64,000 nt of DNA from Candidatus Venteria ishoeyi (GTDB lineage Bacteria; Pseudomonadota; Gammaproteobacteria; Beggiatoales; Beggiatoaceae), in NCBI RefSeq assembly GCF_030378065.1, contig NZ_JAUCGJ010000017.1, forward strand, positions 20,003 through 84,002. The letters are read 5' to 3'. Made by a program: the position numbers and the translations under genes. The notes beneath the pieces were generated by a model. The model had not been told where the DNA came from, made no database searches, and worked only from the letters and a program-made list of their open reading frames with translations. Shown piece by piece: positions 43,773-54,424 of the stretch (position 1 is the first letter of the stretch; each line of letters begins with the position of its first letter).

Positions 43773-46075
43773 TGAATGCAGATTTCTTCCAACATAGCGC
43801 TGCCTTGTTTGCGACTTTGGATTTGCAGGGAAGATTTTTGCAGTATAACGAGACCTGGGCCAGTTTATTACATTCAGAGACTTTGAATTTTTCTGGTTCA
43901 TCGCTGTCAGCACTTCTGCTCCCGGAAGATGAGCCGGTTTTCAGGCAAATATGGCAACAATTGCCAGAACAGCAGTTGCAAACGCTGCGCGCCTGTTTGC
44001 AGGATAAAAATACAGACATACACCCGGTTTTCTGGCAGCTTCATTGGCTTGAAGCCGAGCAATGCGTGTATGTGACCGGCATCCCTGAAACGGTTGAACA
44101 AGATTGTAGCAATCTGGCAATAAGCACAGCAGTGAAACCCTGTGACATTGAACCCTGCACTACCCCTGGTAAACAACTCTGGCAAATGCCGGATTTGATG
44201 GAAATGATGTTTAACCAGATCAGTGCCGGTATCATTTTATTAAATGCTCAGGGAAAAATTATCTGCTTAAATCCTGTATTTCTGGATATATTTGGTTATA
44301 CCAAAGAGAGCGATTTATTGGGTCGACAATTATTAAGCTTGTTTCCTGATTATTTATACGGGCAAGTGCGTCAAGCCTGGTATGAACTGGTTAAAGACCA
44401 GCAAAGTTTCCCCAGAAACTGGGTCATGCAACATCATTATCAGGGGTTATTTGAAGCTGAGATTGAAGTATCCTATCTGCAACATCAAGGCGCTAATATC
44501 ATTTTGATGTTGTTTCGTGATGTCACGATTTACAAACAAACACTGCGTCTGGCCCAGGAAAATGAAAGTCGGATGCAACTGGTATTAAGTAATTTACCGA
44601 TTATGGTCGATGCGCTGGATGAAAACGGTGTTTTTGTATTGTGGAACCTTGAGTGTGAGCGGGTAACGGGGTATACGGCAGATGAAATCCTGGATAACCC
44701 GGATGCACTAAGGCTGTTGTATCCTAACCCTGATTTGCGCGATAAAATGAAAGGCGCACTGCATCGCGTTATGGAAAGTGAACCGGGTTATTATCAGGGG
44801 CAGTGGTTAACCCATTGTAAAGATGGCAGTTACAAAACGATTTCCTGGGCCGTTAATAGCGCGATTCGAATTCCTGGTTTTGCTGTATGGGGTATAGGCG
44901 AAGATTTAACCGAACAAAAGCAGGCACAAAGACAACTGAAAGAAAATGAACAACGCCTGAGCAAAGCGGTGGATAAACTCCCCATTATGGTTGATGCACT
45001 GGATGAAAAAGGCAATATTGTATTGTGGAATAAAGAATGTGAGCGCGTGACCGGTTATGCCGCCATTGAAATGCTCAATAACCCACAAGCCTTGCACTGG
45101 TTATACCCGGATGCCAGTTACCGGGAAAATATGAAAACTGCGGTAAAAAAAGTCCTGGATACCGATCCAGGCTACCGCCGGGGAGAGTGGAAAACCCATT
45201 GTAAAGATGGCAGTGTCAAATTAATTGCCTGGGCGGTAAACAGTGAAATCAAATTTCCAGGTTATGCCGTATGGGGTATAGGTGAAGATGTCACACAGCG
45301 GGATCAGGCAATATATCAATTGCAGGAAAATGAAACCCGCTTGCGTTTATTGGTTGAAAATATGCCCATTATGCTAATGGCATTTAATCAAAAACAAGAC
45401 ATTGTGATGTGGAATCGCCAATGTGAAAATATTACGGGTTATGCCGCAGAGCAGATTTTAGAAAACCCCAATGCCCTGGCACATTTATATCCACAGATTG
45501 AATACCGCTTTTATCGTGAAGATCCGCTACACTACAATATTGGTGAAAGCTGGGAAATGGAACTGGTGTGCAGCGATGGCAAGCACCGTACTATCAAATG
45601 GTCAGATGCTTCACGCCATATCACGATTTCAGGGTGGGCTAAATGGATAGTCGGTGAAGATATTACCGATAAAAAGCAAAAACAGTTAGCAGTAAAAGAA
45701 AATTTATCTTTATTATCTATGGCTTTAGGCAATGTGGAAAGCGGCGTTTGCATTACTGACAGTCGTCAGAATATCGTCTATATCAATCAACATTATGCAC
45801 AATTGCATGGTTATTCCACTGATGAATTATTGGATACAGCGCTTAAAACCATCATGCCAGTAGACAGCCATGGCTTTGTTTACCGCCATTATTTCAGCTT
45901 TATTAATGGCGCACATGGTAATTTTTATCATGAAAAGCAACGTTGTCTGCACCGTGATGGTCATTTTTTTGAGCTTGAGCTGGATGTTCATCGCTTTGCA
46001 CATGACCAGAGACAACAATCTTATGTCATTTGGCTCAGTCGTTGCTCCAGCAATAAAAAGAGCCGAAAAAAATAA
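43772..46075 (+). CDS. PAS-only protein with about six PAS domains
   Basis: A 767-residue, apparently cytoplasmic protein made almost entirely of PAS folds: about 3-100, 145-260, 265-390, 392-515, 517-640 and 645-760. Domains 3 and 4 are close duplicates (PIMVDALDENG/PIMVDALDEKG, ECERVTGY and AVWGIGED in both), and domain 5 is more diverged. No kinase, GGDEF, EAL, cyclase or DNA-binding domain is seen, so the sensed signal must pass to a partner. That partner is probably the kinase-cyclase encoded 23 bases downstream. Ligands are unknown; no haem- or flavin-specific motif stands out. Confidence 0.85.
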   Translation: MNADFFQHSAALFATLDLQGRFLQYNETWASLLHSETLNFSGSSLSALLLPEDEPVFRQIWQQLPEQQLQTLRACLQDKNTDIHPVFWQLHWLEAEQCVYVTGIPETVEQDCSNLAISTAVKPCDIEPCTTPGKQLWQMPDLMEMMFNQISAGIILLNAQGKIICLNPVFLDIFGYTKESDLLGRQLLSLFPDYLYGQVRQAWYELVKDQQSFPRNWVMQHHYQGLFEAEIEVSYLQHQGANIILMLFRDVTIYKQTLRLAQENESRMQLVLSNLPIMVDALDENGVFVLWNLECERVTGYTADEILDNPDALRLLYPNPDLRDKMKGALHRVMESEPGYYQGQWLTHCKDGSYKTISWAVNSAIRIPGFAVWGIGEDLTEQKQAQRQLKENEQRLSKAVDKLPIMVDALDEKGNIVLWNKECERVTGYAAIEMLNNPQALHWLYPDASYRENMKTAVKKVLDTDPGYRRGEWKTHCKDGSVKLIAWAVNSEIKFPGYAVWGIGEDVTQRDQAIYQLQENETRLRLLVENMPIMLMAFNQKQDIVMWNRQCENITGYAAEQILENPNALAHLYPQIEYRFYREDPLHYNIGESWEMELVCSDGKHRTIKWSDASRHITISGWAKWIVGEDITDKKQKQLAVKENLSLLSMALGNVESGVCITDSRQNIVYINQHYAQLHGYSTDELLDTALKTIMPVDSHGFVYRHYFSFINGAHGNFYHEKQRCLHRDGHFFELELDVHRFAHDQRQQSYVIWLSRCSSNKKSRKK

Positions 46076-46098
46076 ATGTGAACAGGCATTAACAACTC

Positions 46099-49000
46099 AT
46101 GGAAAAAAATAAACAGGCCCGTTATTTTCCACTGAAATATACGGTAATGCTGGCGATACTGCTGCTGATTCTGCCAATACTGGCCGCAATTTCCGTGTTT
46201 AATTTTTATGATACCCAGGAAGATTTAGAACGCACAGAACATTTATTACAACAACAAACAGAAAGCCATATCCTTAATGCGGTACAAATGGCAGAAACGG
46301 GTTATCAGGTATTAGAACAGAATCTGGATGAAACATTCCGTCAGGGACTGAGCATATTTAACCAGGCCTATGAAAATGCAGGCGGCAATCTTTCCAAGCT
46401 GGATTTAGCCGCATTACAAATGCAGTTAAATCAGGAATTTGAACTCTCTATCATCAATCCACAAGGGAGCGTTGAATATACCACTAATAAAAAAGAATGG
46501 GGCTTGGATTTCACGCAGCATCCTAACTATTATCAACATTTACAGTTGGTTTTACATGAAGGGTGTTATATCAATGAAGGGGTTAAAAATGCCTTGCACA
46601 ATGGCCTGTTAGGTAATGATGCCTTATTACCCACCCAGGATAAACGTTATCTATTAAGACTGAGTCTTAAACAAGACGTTTTTCAAAAACTGAGCAGAAG
46701 CCTGGATTTATTAGAAATCACCCATAAGTTACGCATTATTACACCTGCATTAGAAAATATACGCATTTTCAGTCGTAATGGTCAGGTTTGGGGGCAACCA
46801 GACTTTAAAGCCAATGCCGCGCTGAAAGCGATTGTGCGCCAGGTTTATGAAACTCAGACCCTATATGAATTTAAAAATCAGGCAGATAAACGTCATACCC
46901 GTTATCTTTATGTGCAACCGCGCAATTTTCGCCAAAACCCACTGCGATATGAGGAGAATAACAGCAAAGTACTGGAATTGACCTATAACACCTATATGAT
47001 TGATGACAGCCTGCAAAGAAAAACCGATATACATATTTTGATTACCATGTTGGCGATTGCACTCACCTTTATCAGCGCATTGTTGTTATCAGCCTGGATT
47101 ACCCAGCCAATTGCACGGATTACCCGGGCGGTGAATATTATTGCACAGGGCAATTTATCCTATCCACTTGCTGCAATTCCGGTGCGCCATGAACTGGTTG
47201 TGCTTAAACAAAGCATATTGATCATGAACGAAAACCTGCATCATTCCATGGTGCATATTAAAAAACAAAATGAAGAACTAAAAACCCTGGATCATCTGAA
47301 AGATGATTTTCTCTCAAATACCTCACATGAACTGCGCACCCCCTTAAATGGCATTATAGGTATTGCTGACTCCATGATTGCTGGCGCAACTGGCAATCTC
47401 CCTGAGCGTACCCGGCAAAATCTGGCAATGATCAGTATGAGCGGACGGCGCTTGTCCAGTTTGATTAATAATATTCTGGATTTTTCCCAACTTAAATATG
47501 AACATCTGGAATTGCAACTCAAACCTTTAGAAGTCAAAGTACTGGCAGATATTGTACTGACCTTATCAGGCACTCTGAAACAGGCTAAAAGGCTACAATT
47601 GATCAATAAGTTACCCGCTGGTTTATTGGTTAAAGCCGATGAAAACCGTTTGCAGCAGGTGTTTTATAACCTGATTGGCAATGCCATTAAATTTACAGAG
47701 GTAGGTTATATCACCATTACCGCCAAACAACTGGGGGAAATGATTGAGATCAGTATTGAAGATACTGGTATTGGTATTCCACAAGAACAATTAGCGCATA
47801 TTTTTAATTCTTTTGAACAGGCTGACAGTTCCTCACAACGCAGCTATGGCGGCGCGGGTTTAGGCTTATCGATCACCCATAAACTCGTGGAACTGCACCA
47901 CGGTTGCATTCAGGTGCAGTCTAAAGTGGGTCAGGGTACCACTGTTCTGTTTACGCTACCTAAAGCGTATGAGCGTTCCAAAATGATGCAGACCATGCGG
48001 GAACCACTCAAGCATTTAAAGTGGCAGGAAAGTATTCTATTTGCCAATGAACTGCAAGAACAAGAAACCGAAGCCGCTGATCGGAAACTGGCAGGCACAT
48101 TATACCCTGACTTGCCGACAACGCCAGATAATGAAAATGATATTCAGGTACTGATTGTGGATGATGATCCGGTCAATTTGCAGGTACTGGAAAATCAATT
48201 GTCACTGGAAAATTACCGCATTACCCGTGCCTATGACGGGCCGACTGCGCTTAACATTATTGACAAAAATAAAGGCCTGTTTTCCATTGTGCTGCTCGAT
48301 ATTATGATGCCAAAAATGTCAGGGTTTGAGGTTTGTCGTATTCTGCGTCAAACTTATCCACCTACCGACTTACCCGTCATCATGCTGACCGCTAAAAATC
48401 AGATTAACGATTTAGTTGAAGGTTTTCAATCTGGTGCAAATGACTATTTAAGCAAGCCTTTTTCCCGCAAAGTATTATTAGCCCGAATTCAGGCTCATAT
48501 CAATCTGACCCGAACCACCAAGGCCTACAGTCATTTTGTACCACATGAATTTTTGCATCTATTAGGCAAGGAATCTATTACCGATGTGTACCTGGGGGAT
48601 CACGCCCAGAAAAAAATGACCATCTTATTTATTGATATTCGTAATTTCACGTATTTATCAGAACAGATGACACCCAAGGAAAATTTTGATTTTATTAATG
48701 AATATTTGGGTTATCTCAGTCCGGTGATTCGTGATCATCATGGTTTTATTGACAAATATATCGGTGATGCCATGATGGCATTATTTCCTGAAAAACCTGA
48801 TGACGGTTTAAGCGCTGCCATTGAATTACTCAATGCGCTTAATCGTTTTAATGAAAAACGCCAAACCCAGGAGCGCAAGCCGATTCAAGTGGGTATCAGC
48901 CTGCATATTGGCAGCCTGATGTTAGGCACCATCGGTGAATCACAACGTATGGATGGCACGGTGATCTCTGATGCCGTCAACCTCACCGCGCGTTTGGAGG

Positions 49001-49383
49001 ATTTAAATAAATTATATGGCAGCCAGATTATCATCAGTGAACAATTATTGGATGCCCTGGCCCCGGATAATCTCTGTATGCACCGTTTCCTGGGCCGGGT
49101 ACAAGTCAAAGGTAAGGAACAAAAAGTCAATATTTATGAAATACTTGATGGTTTACCAGAAGTCGATAAAAATATCCAGGTGGCACAAATAGAAGATTTT
49201 GAAGCCGCACTGGAAGCTTATTTTCATGGTGATTTTAAACAAGCGCAGCAACAGTTACAGCAATTGCAGGAACAAAGCCCAAACGATCAGGCTATTTATT
49301 TTTATCTGGAAAAATGTGCGCAATATTTCCATCGACGCAATGATAAACAATGGACGGAGATTGAGCTGCTACAGCATAAGTAA
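46099..49383 (+). CDS. Membrane hybrid histidine kinase-receiver-adenylate/guanylate cyclase
   Basis: A 1094-residue inner-membrane signalling enzyme. Helix 1 (about 15-35), a periplasmic sensor (about 36-312), helix 2 (about 313-335) and HAMP (about 336-388) come first. HisKA has SNTSHELRTPLNG (His410) and the HATPase has NLIGNAIKFTE, EDTGIGIP and YGGAGLGLSI. A receiver (about 690-805) follows with VLIVDDDPVN and the phospho-acceptor LLDIMMPK (Asp734). A class III cyclase (about 840-1030) has metal aspartates in FIDIRNFTYLSE (Asp846) and IGDAMMALF (Asp890) and the ISDAVNLTARLE motif. A short helical tail ends it. The likely output is cAMP made in response to phosphorelay; cGMP cannot be excluded. 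It is read with the PAS-only gene 23 bases upstream. Confidence 0.93.
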   Translation: MEKNKQARYFPLKYTVMLAILLLILPILAAISVFNFYDTQEDLERTEHLLQQQTESHILNAVQMAETGYQVLEQNLDETFRQGLSIFNQAYENAGGNLSKLDLAALQMQLNQEFELSIINPQGSVEYTTNKKEWGLDFTQHPNYYQHLQLVLHEGCYINEGVKNALHNGLLGNDALLPTQDKRYLLRLSLKQDVFQKLSRSLDLLEITHKLRIITPALENIRIFSRNGQVWGQPDFKANAALKAIVRQVYETQTLYEFKNQADKRHTRYLYVQPRNFRQNPLRYEENNSKVLELTYNTYMIDDSLQRKTDIHILITMLAIALTFISALLLSAWITQPIARITRAVNIIAQGNLSYPLAAIPVRHELVVLKQSILIMNENLHHSMVHIKKQNEELKTLDHLKDDFLSNTSHELRTPLNGIIGIADSMIAGATGNLPERTRQNLAMISMSGRRLSSLINNILDFSQLKYEHLELQLKPLEVKVLADIVLTLSGTLKQAKRLQLINKLPAGLLVKADENRLQQVFYNLIGNAIKFTEVGYITITAKQLGEMIEISIEDTGIGIPQEQLAHIFNSFEQADSSSQRSYGGAGLGLSITHKLVELHHGCIQVQSKVGQGTTVLFTLPKAYERSKMMQTMREPLKHLKWQESILFANELQEQETEAADRKLAGTLYPDLPTTPDNENDIQVLIVDDDPVNLQVLENQLSLENYRITRAYDGPTALNIIDKNKGLFSIVLLDIMMPKMSGFEVCRILRQTYPPTDLPVIMLTAKNQINDLVEGFQSGANDYLSKPFSRKVLLARIQAHINLTRTTKAYSHFVPHEFLHLLGKESITDVYLGDHAQKKMTILFIDIRNFTYLSEQMTPKENFDFINEYLGYLSPVIRDHHGFIDKYIGDAMMALFPEKPDDGLSAAIELLNALNRFNEKRQTQERKPIQVGISLHIGSLMLGTIGESQRMDGTVISDAVNLTARLEDLNKLYGSQIIISEQLLDALAPDNLCMHRFLGRVQVKGKEQKVNIYEILDGLPEVDKNIQVAQIEDFEAALEAYFHGDFKQAQQQLQQLQEQSPNDQAIYFYLEKCAQYFHRRNDKQWTEIELLQHK

Positions 49384-49410
49384 TGAATGTTCTCTGAAGC
49401 AGCAACAGAC

Positions 49411-49587
49411 TTAGGAATGAGAATTTTATAACTTCAGAAACTGGGCTGGTCTTTTCCTCCATTTTCTGCGTTGTGCCTATTTGGACTTAGGCAGTTACAT
49501 AGCTCGGCTATGTGCCTGTTTACGCGCCTTGAAAATGAACAAAAATCCTGTGCCCGGTTGCAGCTTTTATTTCATTCTCGTTCCTTA
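49411..49587 (+). repeat. Palindromic MITE-like element, copy D (177 bp)
   Basis: TTAGGAATGAGAATTTTATAA-type left end and ATTCTCGTTCCTTA right end. It has the longer centre with a GCCTATTTGGACTTAGGC hairpin, like copy B. The accA promoter region begins directly after it; the gap holds no gene. Confidence 0.85.
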
Positions 49588-49593
49588 GGCCTG

Positions 49594-49602
49594 TGGTATT
49601 AT
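49594..49602 (+). promoter_or_regulatory. Extended -10 upstream of accA
   Basis: TGGTATTAT (TGn plus TATTAT) lies 7 bases after the end of element copy D and about 90 bases before the accA ATG. The -35 would fall inside the element. Confidence 0.45.
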
Positions 49603-49692
49603 AGCGCTATTGCTAGGGAACGCGCACGAAACAACTTGAATTTAGTGCGTTCTTACTCACCTCTTTTGAAGAATTTGTTAAAGAACTTGCTT

Positions 49693-50649
49693 ATGGATAT
49701 TAATTTTCTGGACTTTGAACAGCCAATCGCTGAACTGGAAGCCAAGATTGATGAATTGCGTTATGTCAGTGATGACAATGAAATCAATATCAATGATGAA
49801 ATTTCCCGCCTGCAAGGTAAAAGTGAAGAGCTTACCGCTTCAATTTTTGCCGATCTGACAGCCTGGCAGATTTCCCGCTTGTCACGCCACCCGCAACGTC
49901 CTTATACGCTGGATTATATTCAACATATTTTTACCGACTTTGAAGAGTTGCACGGTGATCGGCATTTTGCTGATGATGCGGCTTTAGTGGGTGGTCTGGC
50001 ACGATTGCGCGGTATCCCGGTGATGGTAATGGGGCATCAGAAAGGGCGTGATACCAAAGAAAAAATCCTGCGTAACTTTGGTATGCCACGCCCGGAAGGC
50101 TATCGTAAAGCCCTGCGTTTAATGCACATGGCTGAGAATTTTAACCTGCCGGTACTGGCCTTTATCGATACTCCCGGTGCTTATCCCGGCGTTGATGCCG
50201 AAGAGCGTGGGCAAAGTGAAGCCATTGCGAAAAATCTGTTTGAAATGATGAAGCTGAAGACACCGATATTATGCACGGTGATTGGCGAGGGTGGTTCTGG
50301 CGGGGCCTTAGCCATTGGCGTAGGCGATCAGGTCAATATGCTGCAATACAGTACCTATTCCGTGATTTCCCCCGAAGGCTGCGCTTCAATTTTATGGAAA
50401 AGTGCCGATAAAGCCCCGGAAGCGGCGGAAGCTTTGAATATGACAGCACCCCGTTTACAAGAACTGGGACTGATTGAAGAAGTGATTCCCGAACCCCTGG
50501 GCGGCGCACACCGAAATTCGGAGGCAATGGCGCAAATCCTCGGTGATGCACTGGAAAAACATCTAAAATCACTGCAAAGCACCCCATTAGACACGCTTTT
50601 GGAAAAACGTTATCAACGTTTTATGCAGCTTGGGCAAGTGAACGATTGA
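49693..50649 (+). CDS. accA: Acetyl-CoA carboxylase carboxyltransferase subunit alpha
   Basis: The alpha subunit of the carboxyltransferase that forms malonyl-CoA for fatty-acid synthesis. 318 residues, full length: [86 protein letters not shown] and [16 protein letters not shown] set the start at ATG 49693, which matches the family N-terminus; the open frame upstream runs through the repeat element. Its ribosome site is weak. tilS follows 36 bases later, a common gammaproteobacterial order. Confidence 0.96.
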   Translation: MDINFLDFEQPIAELEAKIDELRYVSDDNEININDEISRLQGKSEELTASIFADLTAWQISRLSRHPQRPYTLDYIQHIFTDFEELHGDRHFADDAALVGGLARLRGIPVMVMGHQKGRDTKEKILRNFGMPRPEGYRKALRLMHMAENFNLPVLAFIDTPGAYPGVDAEERGQSEAIAKNLFEMMKLKTPILCTVIGEGGSGGALAIGVGDQVNMLQYSTYSVISPEGCASILWKSADKAPEAAEALNMTAPRLQELGLIEEVIPEPLGGAHRNSEAMAQILGDALEKHLKSLQSTPLDTLLEKRYQRFMQLGQVND

Positions 50650-50685
50650 GTTGTTATTCCTCCCGCAGAGGCGCAAAGGTGCAGC

Positions 50686-52023
50686 GTGAAAGCGTCTCAA
50701 TCGCTACTTTTAACAGTCCAGCAACAACTTGAATTTTTATTGGCAGAAAAACAAGTTTCCCGTTTGTGGCTGGCTTTCAGCGGCGGTCTGGATTCTCAGG
50801 TACTGCTGCATCTGTTAGCGGCTTTGCGAGAGAATTTGCCACCTTTGTCAGCCGTGCATATTCACCACGGTTTGCAAACTCAGGCGGATGCCTGGGCGGA
50901 TAACTGCCAGCAAGTCTGTTTATCACTGAAAATCCCCTGCCAGATTGTGCCGGTTGTCATTCCTCAAGATACCGGGGAAAGCCTGGAGGCGCTGGCACGG
51001 GAAGCCCGTTATCAGGCCTTTGCTAAATTGCTGCAACCCGCTGAAGCTTTAGTGACGGCGCAACATGCCGATGATCAGGCGGAAACCCTGTTATTACAAC
51101 TTTTTCGTGGTGCAGGCGCTGCCGGTCTTGCGGCAATGCCGCAACAAGCGCAATTAGGGCAAGCCTGGTTATTGCGCCCTTTATTACAGGTGCGTCGTCA
51201 ACAGTTAGCAGACTGGGCCAAGCAACAGCAACTGGAGTGGATAGACGACCCCAGTAACCAGGATCGACGTTTTGATCGTAATTTTCTGCGCCATGAGATA
51301 CTTCCCAGTTTACAGCAACGCTGGCCGAGTCTGGTGGGTACGCTTAATCGCGCCGCAAGTCAGCAGGCGGAAAGTTGGGAGTTACTGCAACAACAAGGCA
51401 GTCATGATTTACGACATTGCTGCGGCACTCAGGCGCAAACGCTGTCTGTTAAAGCCTTGTTGAAGTTAAGCCATCCGCAACGTAGTAATGCGCTACGGGT
51501 GTGGTTAAAACAACGCGGCTTTCTAATGCCCAGCGCTCGCAAGCTGATGCAAATCGAAAATAATGTTTTACAGGCAGGCTCGGATCGTCAGCCCCTGGTA
51601 TGTTGGAGCAACACTGAGATACGCCGCTACCGGGATAATCTCTATGCCTTGACGCCACTGCCGCGACACCCCCCTAAGCACAAGCTGGAATGGTCGTTAA
51701 ATGCAATGCCTCTGGCGCTGCCGTTGGGACAGTTACGTGCATCGCCCACTACTGATAAAGGCTTGTGTTTGCCGCTTAATACCCAGCTAGAGGTACGTTT
51801 TCGGCGTGGCGGCGAATGTTGGTTGCGCCACAAGCAACATCAAAGTCTGAAAAACTGCCTGCAAGCGGCAGGTATTCCCCCTTGGTTACGTGGCTTTTTA
51901 CCCTTGCTTTATTGGCAGAATGAGCTGATAGCAGTACCCGGTGTAGGCATTAGTGATAAAGTATTGTCACCAGCGGGGGAAAATAACTGGACATTACAGT
52001 GGCTGAAAAAAATTCCGGCTTAA
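50686..52023 (+). CDS. tilS: tRNA(Ile)-lysidine synthetase
   Basis: It modifies C34 of the minor tRNA-Ile to lysidine so that it reads AUA. 445 residues with the PP-loop SGGLDSQVLLHLLAAL (about 32-47), VHIHHGLQTQADAWA, ALAREARYQAF, AQHADDQAETLLLQLFRGAGAAGL and the C-terminal TilS domains (RFRRGGE, LKNCLQAAGIPPWLRGFLPLLY). It starts with GTG behind AAAGGTGCAGC. Its stop overlaps that of the convergent hisC by 4 bases. Confidence 0.95.
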   Translation: MKASQSLLLTVQQQLEFLLAEKQVSRLWLAFSGGLDSQVLLHLLAALRENLPPLSAVHIHHGLQTQADAWADNCQQVCLSLKIPCQIVPVVIPQDTGESLEALAREARYQAFAKLLQPAEALVTAQHADDQAETLLLQLFRGAGAAGLAAMPQQAQLGQAWLLRPLLQVRRQQLADWAKQQQLEWIDDPSNQDRRFDRNFLRHEILPSLQQRWPSLVGTLNRAASQQAESWELLQQQGSHDLRHCCGTQAQTLSVKALLKLSHPQRSNALRVWLKQRGFLMPSARKLMQIENNVLQAGSDRQPLVCWSNTEIRRYRDNLYALTPLPRHPPKHKLEWSLNAMPLALPLGQLRASPTTDKGLCLPLNTQLEVRFRRGGECWLRHKQHQSLKNCLQAAGIPPWLRGFLPLLYWQNELIAVPGVGISDKVLSPAGENNWTLQWLKKIPA

Positions 52024-53093
52024 ATCCCCAAACCCTTACGCAGTGCATCCAGAAACAGGCGATTTTCATCCGGTTTACCCACTGTCACCCGCAGACAGTT
52101 TTCCAGCAATGAGTGGCTGCCATGCAGGTTTTTAATTAGAATGCCTTGCTGTTTCAAACTGGCAAATAGCGCAGGCGCATCGGGTACCCGAAATAAAATA
52201 AAATTTGCCTGACTGGGCCAAACCTGGACGGGCGGCATGGCTTTCAGCGCCTGAAACAAAGCCTCTCTATCTTTACAGATTTTCTGTGTTTGTTCCGTCA
52301 ATCGCTCATAATGTTGTAGTGCAAAAATTGCGCTGGCTTGTGACAACACATTCAGATTATATGGCAGGCGCACTTTTTCCAGCTCATTAAGCCATTGTGT
52401 ATCACCTGCCAACATGCCCACGCGCAAGCCTGCCAGCCCAATTTTGGATACCGTGCGCATCACCAGCAGATTGGGGTATTTTTCCAGATCCGCCATAAAG
52501 CTGTCTTGCGCAAAAGCACAATAGGCTTCATCAACCACCACCAGCCCTGGTGTTGCCTGAATAATGGCTTCCACTGTGCTGCGTTCAAACAGATTGCCTG
52601 TGGGATTATTGGGATAGGCCAAAAATACCAGCGCAGGTTGATGTTTTTTAATGGCTGCCAGCATCGCCGCTTTATCTAAGTCGAAATTGCTGTTTTGCAG
52701 TGGCAGACTGACATATTCCATGCCAGCAATTTGTGCCAACAGACGGTACATGACAAAACCAGGTTCCGGGGTCAGCAATTTATGCCCTGCCCCGGCAATT
52801 GCCAGGGCCAGCATTTGAATTAATTCATCAGAGCCATTACCCAAAATAATGGCACTATTATCCGGCACCTGCATGGTGCGGCGCAATTCCGCTTTTAACT
52901 GTTCCGCGCCGGGGTCAGGATAACGATTAACACTGACCTCAGCCAGAGTTTCCAGCCAAAGCTGCTTTTGTTCATCATCCCAGGTATAAGGATTTTCCAT
53001 AGCATCCAGTTTAATGTAATCCGCCGCATCCTGCACATGGTAGGCGGATAAATCACGGATTTCAGCGCGGAAAAGCTGTTCAGGTTTTAACAT
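52020..53093 (-). CDS. hisC: Histidinol-phosphate aminotransferase
   Basis: A PLP aminotransferase of histidine synthesis (imidazole-acetol phosphate to histidinol phosphate). 357 residues with KLDAMENPYTW, ILGNGSDELIQML, LVFLAYPNNPTGNLF, VVVDEAYCAFAQDSF and RTVSKIGLAGLRVGML (PLP lysine). It starts 2 bases after the hisD stop, so the two are co-translated. Confidence 0.96.
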   Translation of the reverse strand: MLKPEQLFRAEIRDLSAYHVQDAADYIKLDAMENPYTWDDEQKQLWLETLAEVSVNRYPDPGAEQLKAELRRTMQVPDNSAIILGNGSDELIQMLALAIAGAGHKLLTPEPGFVMYRLLAQIAGMEYVSLPLQNSNFDLDKAAMLAAIKKHQPALVFLAYPNNPTGNLFERSTVEAIIQATPGLVVVDEAYCAFAQDSFMADLEKYPNLLVMRTVSKIGLAGLRVGMLAGDTQWLNELEKVRLPYNLNVLSQASAIFALQHYERLTEQTQKICKDREALFQALKAMPPVQVWPSQANFILFRVPDAPALFASLKQQGILIKNLHGSHSLLENCLRVTVGKPDENRLFLDALRKGLGI

Positions 53094-53095
53094 GG

Positions 53096-54397
53096 TTATT
53101 CCTTGATGCGGTATTCAGCACTGCGCGCGTGGGCCGTGAGACCTTCGCCATGCGCCAGTACCGAGGCAGTTTTTCCGAGTTCCGATGCGCCATCTGCCGA
53201 GCAATAAATCAAGGAGCTACGTTTTTGAAAATCATACACGCCTAAAGGCGAAGAAAAACGCGCGCTGCGCGAGGTGGGCAGAACATGATTGGGGCCTGCG
53301 CAATAATCCCCCAACGCTTCAGCCGTATAACGCCCCATGAAAATCGCACCGGCATGACGGATTTTTGGCAGCAAGGCTTCCGGGTCGGCAATGGATAGTT
53401 CCAGATGTTCCGGGGCAATGTGATTACAAACCTCAGCCGCTTCATCCCAGTCTTTCACATGAATCAAAGCGCCGCGATCATTAATCGCCGTTTTGATAAT
53501 CTCCGCGCGCGGCATGTTCTCCAGCAAGCGGTTCATGCTGGTTTTAACCTGTTCCAAAAATGCAGCATCAGGGCTGATAAGTATCGATTGTGCCAGTTCA
53601 TCGTGTTCGGCCTGGGAAAATAAATCCATCGCAATCCAGTCGGGATCGGTTTTGCCATCGCAAATCACCAGAATTTCAGAGGGGCCGGCAATCATGTCGA
53701 TACCCACTGTGCCAAACACCATGCTTTTTGCGGTTGCCACAAAAATATTACCCGGCCCCACGATTTTATCCACCTGGGGAACTGTTTCCGTGCCATAGGC
53801 CAGTGCTGCCACGGCCTGTGCACCACCAATAGTAAATACCTTGTCTACCTCGGCAATCGCTGCCGCTGCCAATACCAGTTCGTTGAGATGGCTATCCGGT
53901 GCTGGCACCACCATGATAATTTCTGCCACCCCGGCCACCTTGGCAGGAATCGCATTCATCAATACTGAAGACGGATAAGCTGCTTTACCACCGGGTACAT
54001 ACAAACCTACCTTGTCCAGTGGCGTGATTTGTTGGCCCAATACCGTGCCATCAGCTTCTGTATAACGCCAGGATTCCTGTTTTTGATGCTGGTGATAAGC
54101 GCGTACCCGCTGAGCAGACAATTCCAGTGCCTGGCGTTGTTCTGCTGGCAAATTATCCAGTGCCTGCTGTAAACGCGCCGGAGGAATCTCAAGTTCTGCT
54201 ATGTCTTGCACATCGCGCCGATCAAAGCGGTTGGTATATTCCAATACCGCTGCATCGCCAGATTTTGAGACTGCGCGTAACATATCCCGCACGGTATTTA
54301 AAATTTCATCTTCCGCTTGCGCATCCCAGGCCAGCAGTTTTTTTAATTGTGCCCAGAAACCAGCATCAGTGCTGGTCAAATACTGTGGATTTAGCAT
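53096..54397 (-). CDS. hisD: Histidinol dehydrogenase
   Basis: It catalyses the last two oxidations of histidine synthesis. 433 residues, zinc- and NAD-dependent, with [83 protein letters not shown] and the metal-site [26 protein letters not shown] precedes ATG 54397. Only hisD-hisC is present here; hisG, usually next, is replaced by folD and an autotransporter upstream. Confidence 0.96.
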   Translation of the reverse strand: MLNPQYLTSTDAGFWAQLKKLLAWDAQAEDEILNTVRDMLRAVSKSGDAAVLEYTNRFDRRDVQDIAELEIPPARLQQALDNLPAEQRQALELSAQRVRAYHQHQKQESWRYTEADGTVLGQQITPLDKVGLYVPGGKAAYPSSVLMNAIPAKVAGVAEIIMVVPAPDSHLNELVLAAAAIAEVDKVFTIGGAQAVAALAYGTETVPQVDKIVGPGNIFVATAKSMVFGTVGIDMIAGPSEILVICDGKTDPDWIAMDLFSQAEHDELAQSILISPDAAFLEQVKTSMNRLLENMPRAEIIKTAINDRGALIHVKDWDEAAEVCNHIAPEHLELSIADPEALLPKIRHAGAIFMGRYTAEALGDYCAGPNHVLPTSRSARFSSPLGVYDFQKRSSLIYCSADGASELGKTASVLAHGEGLTAHARSAEYRIKE

Positions 54398-54424
54398 CCT
54401 GTTTCCTTTGAATCTAAGTTTTTT

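Noticed and set aside
49471..49692. Upstream extension of accA
   Set aside because: It runs through repeat copy D; the family N-terminus begins at ATG 49693.
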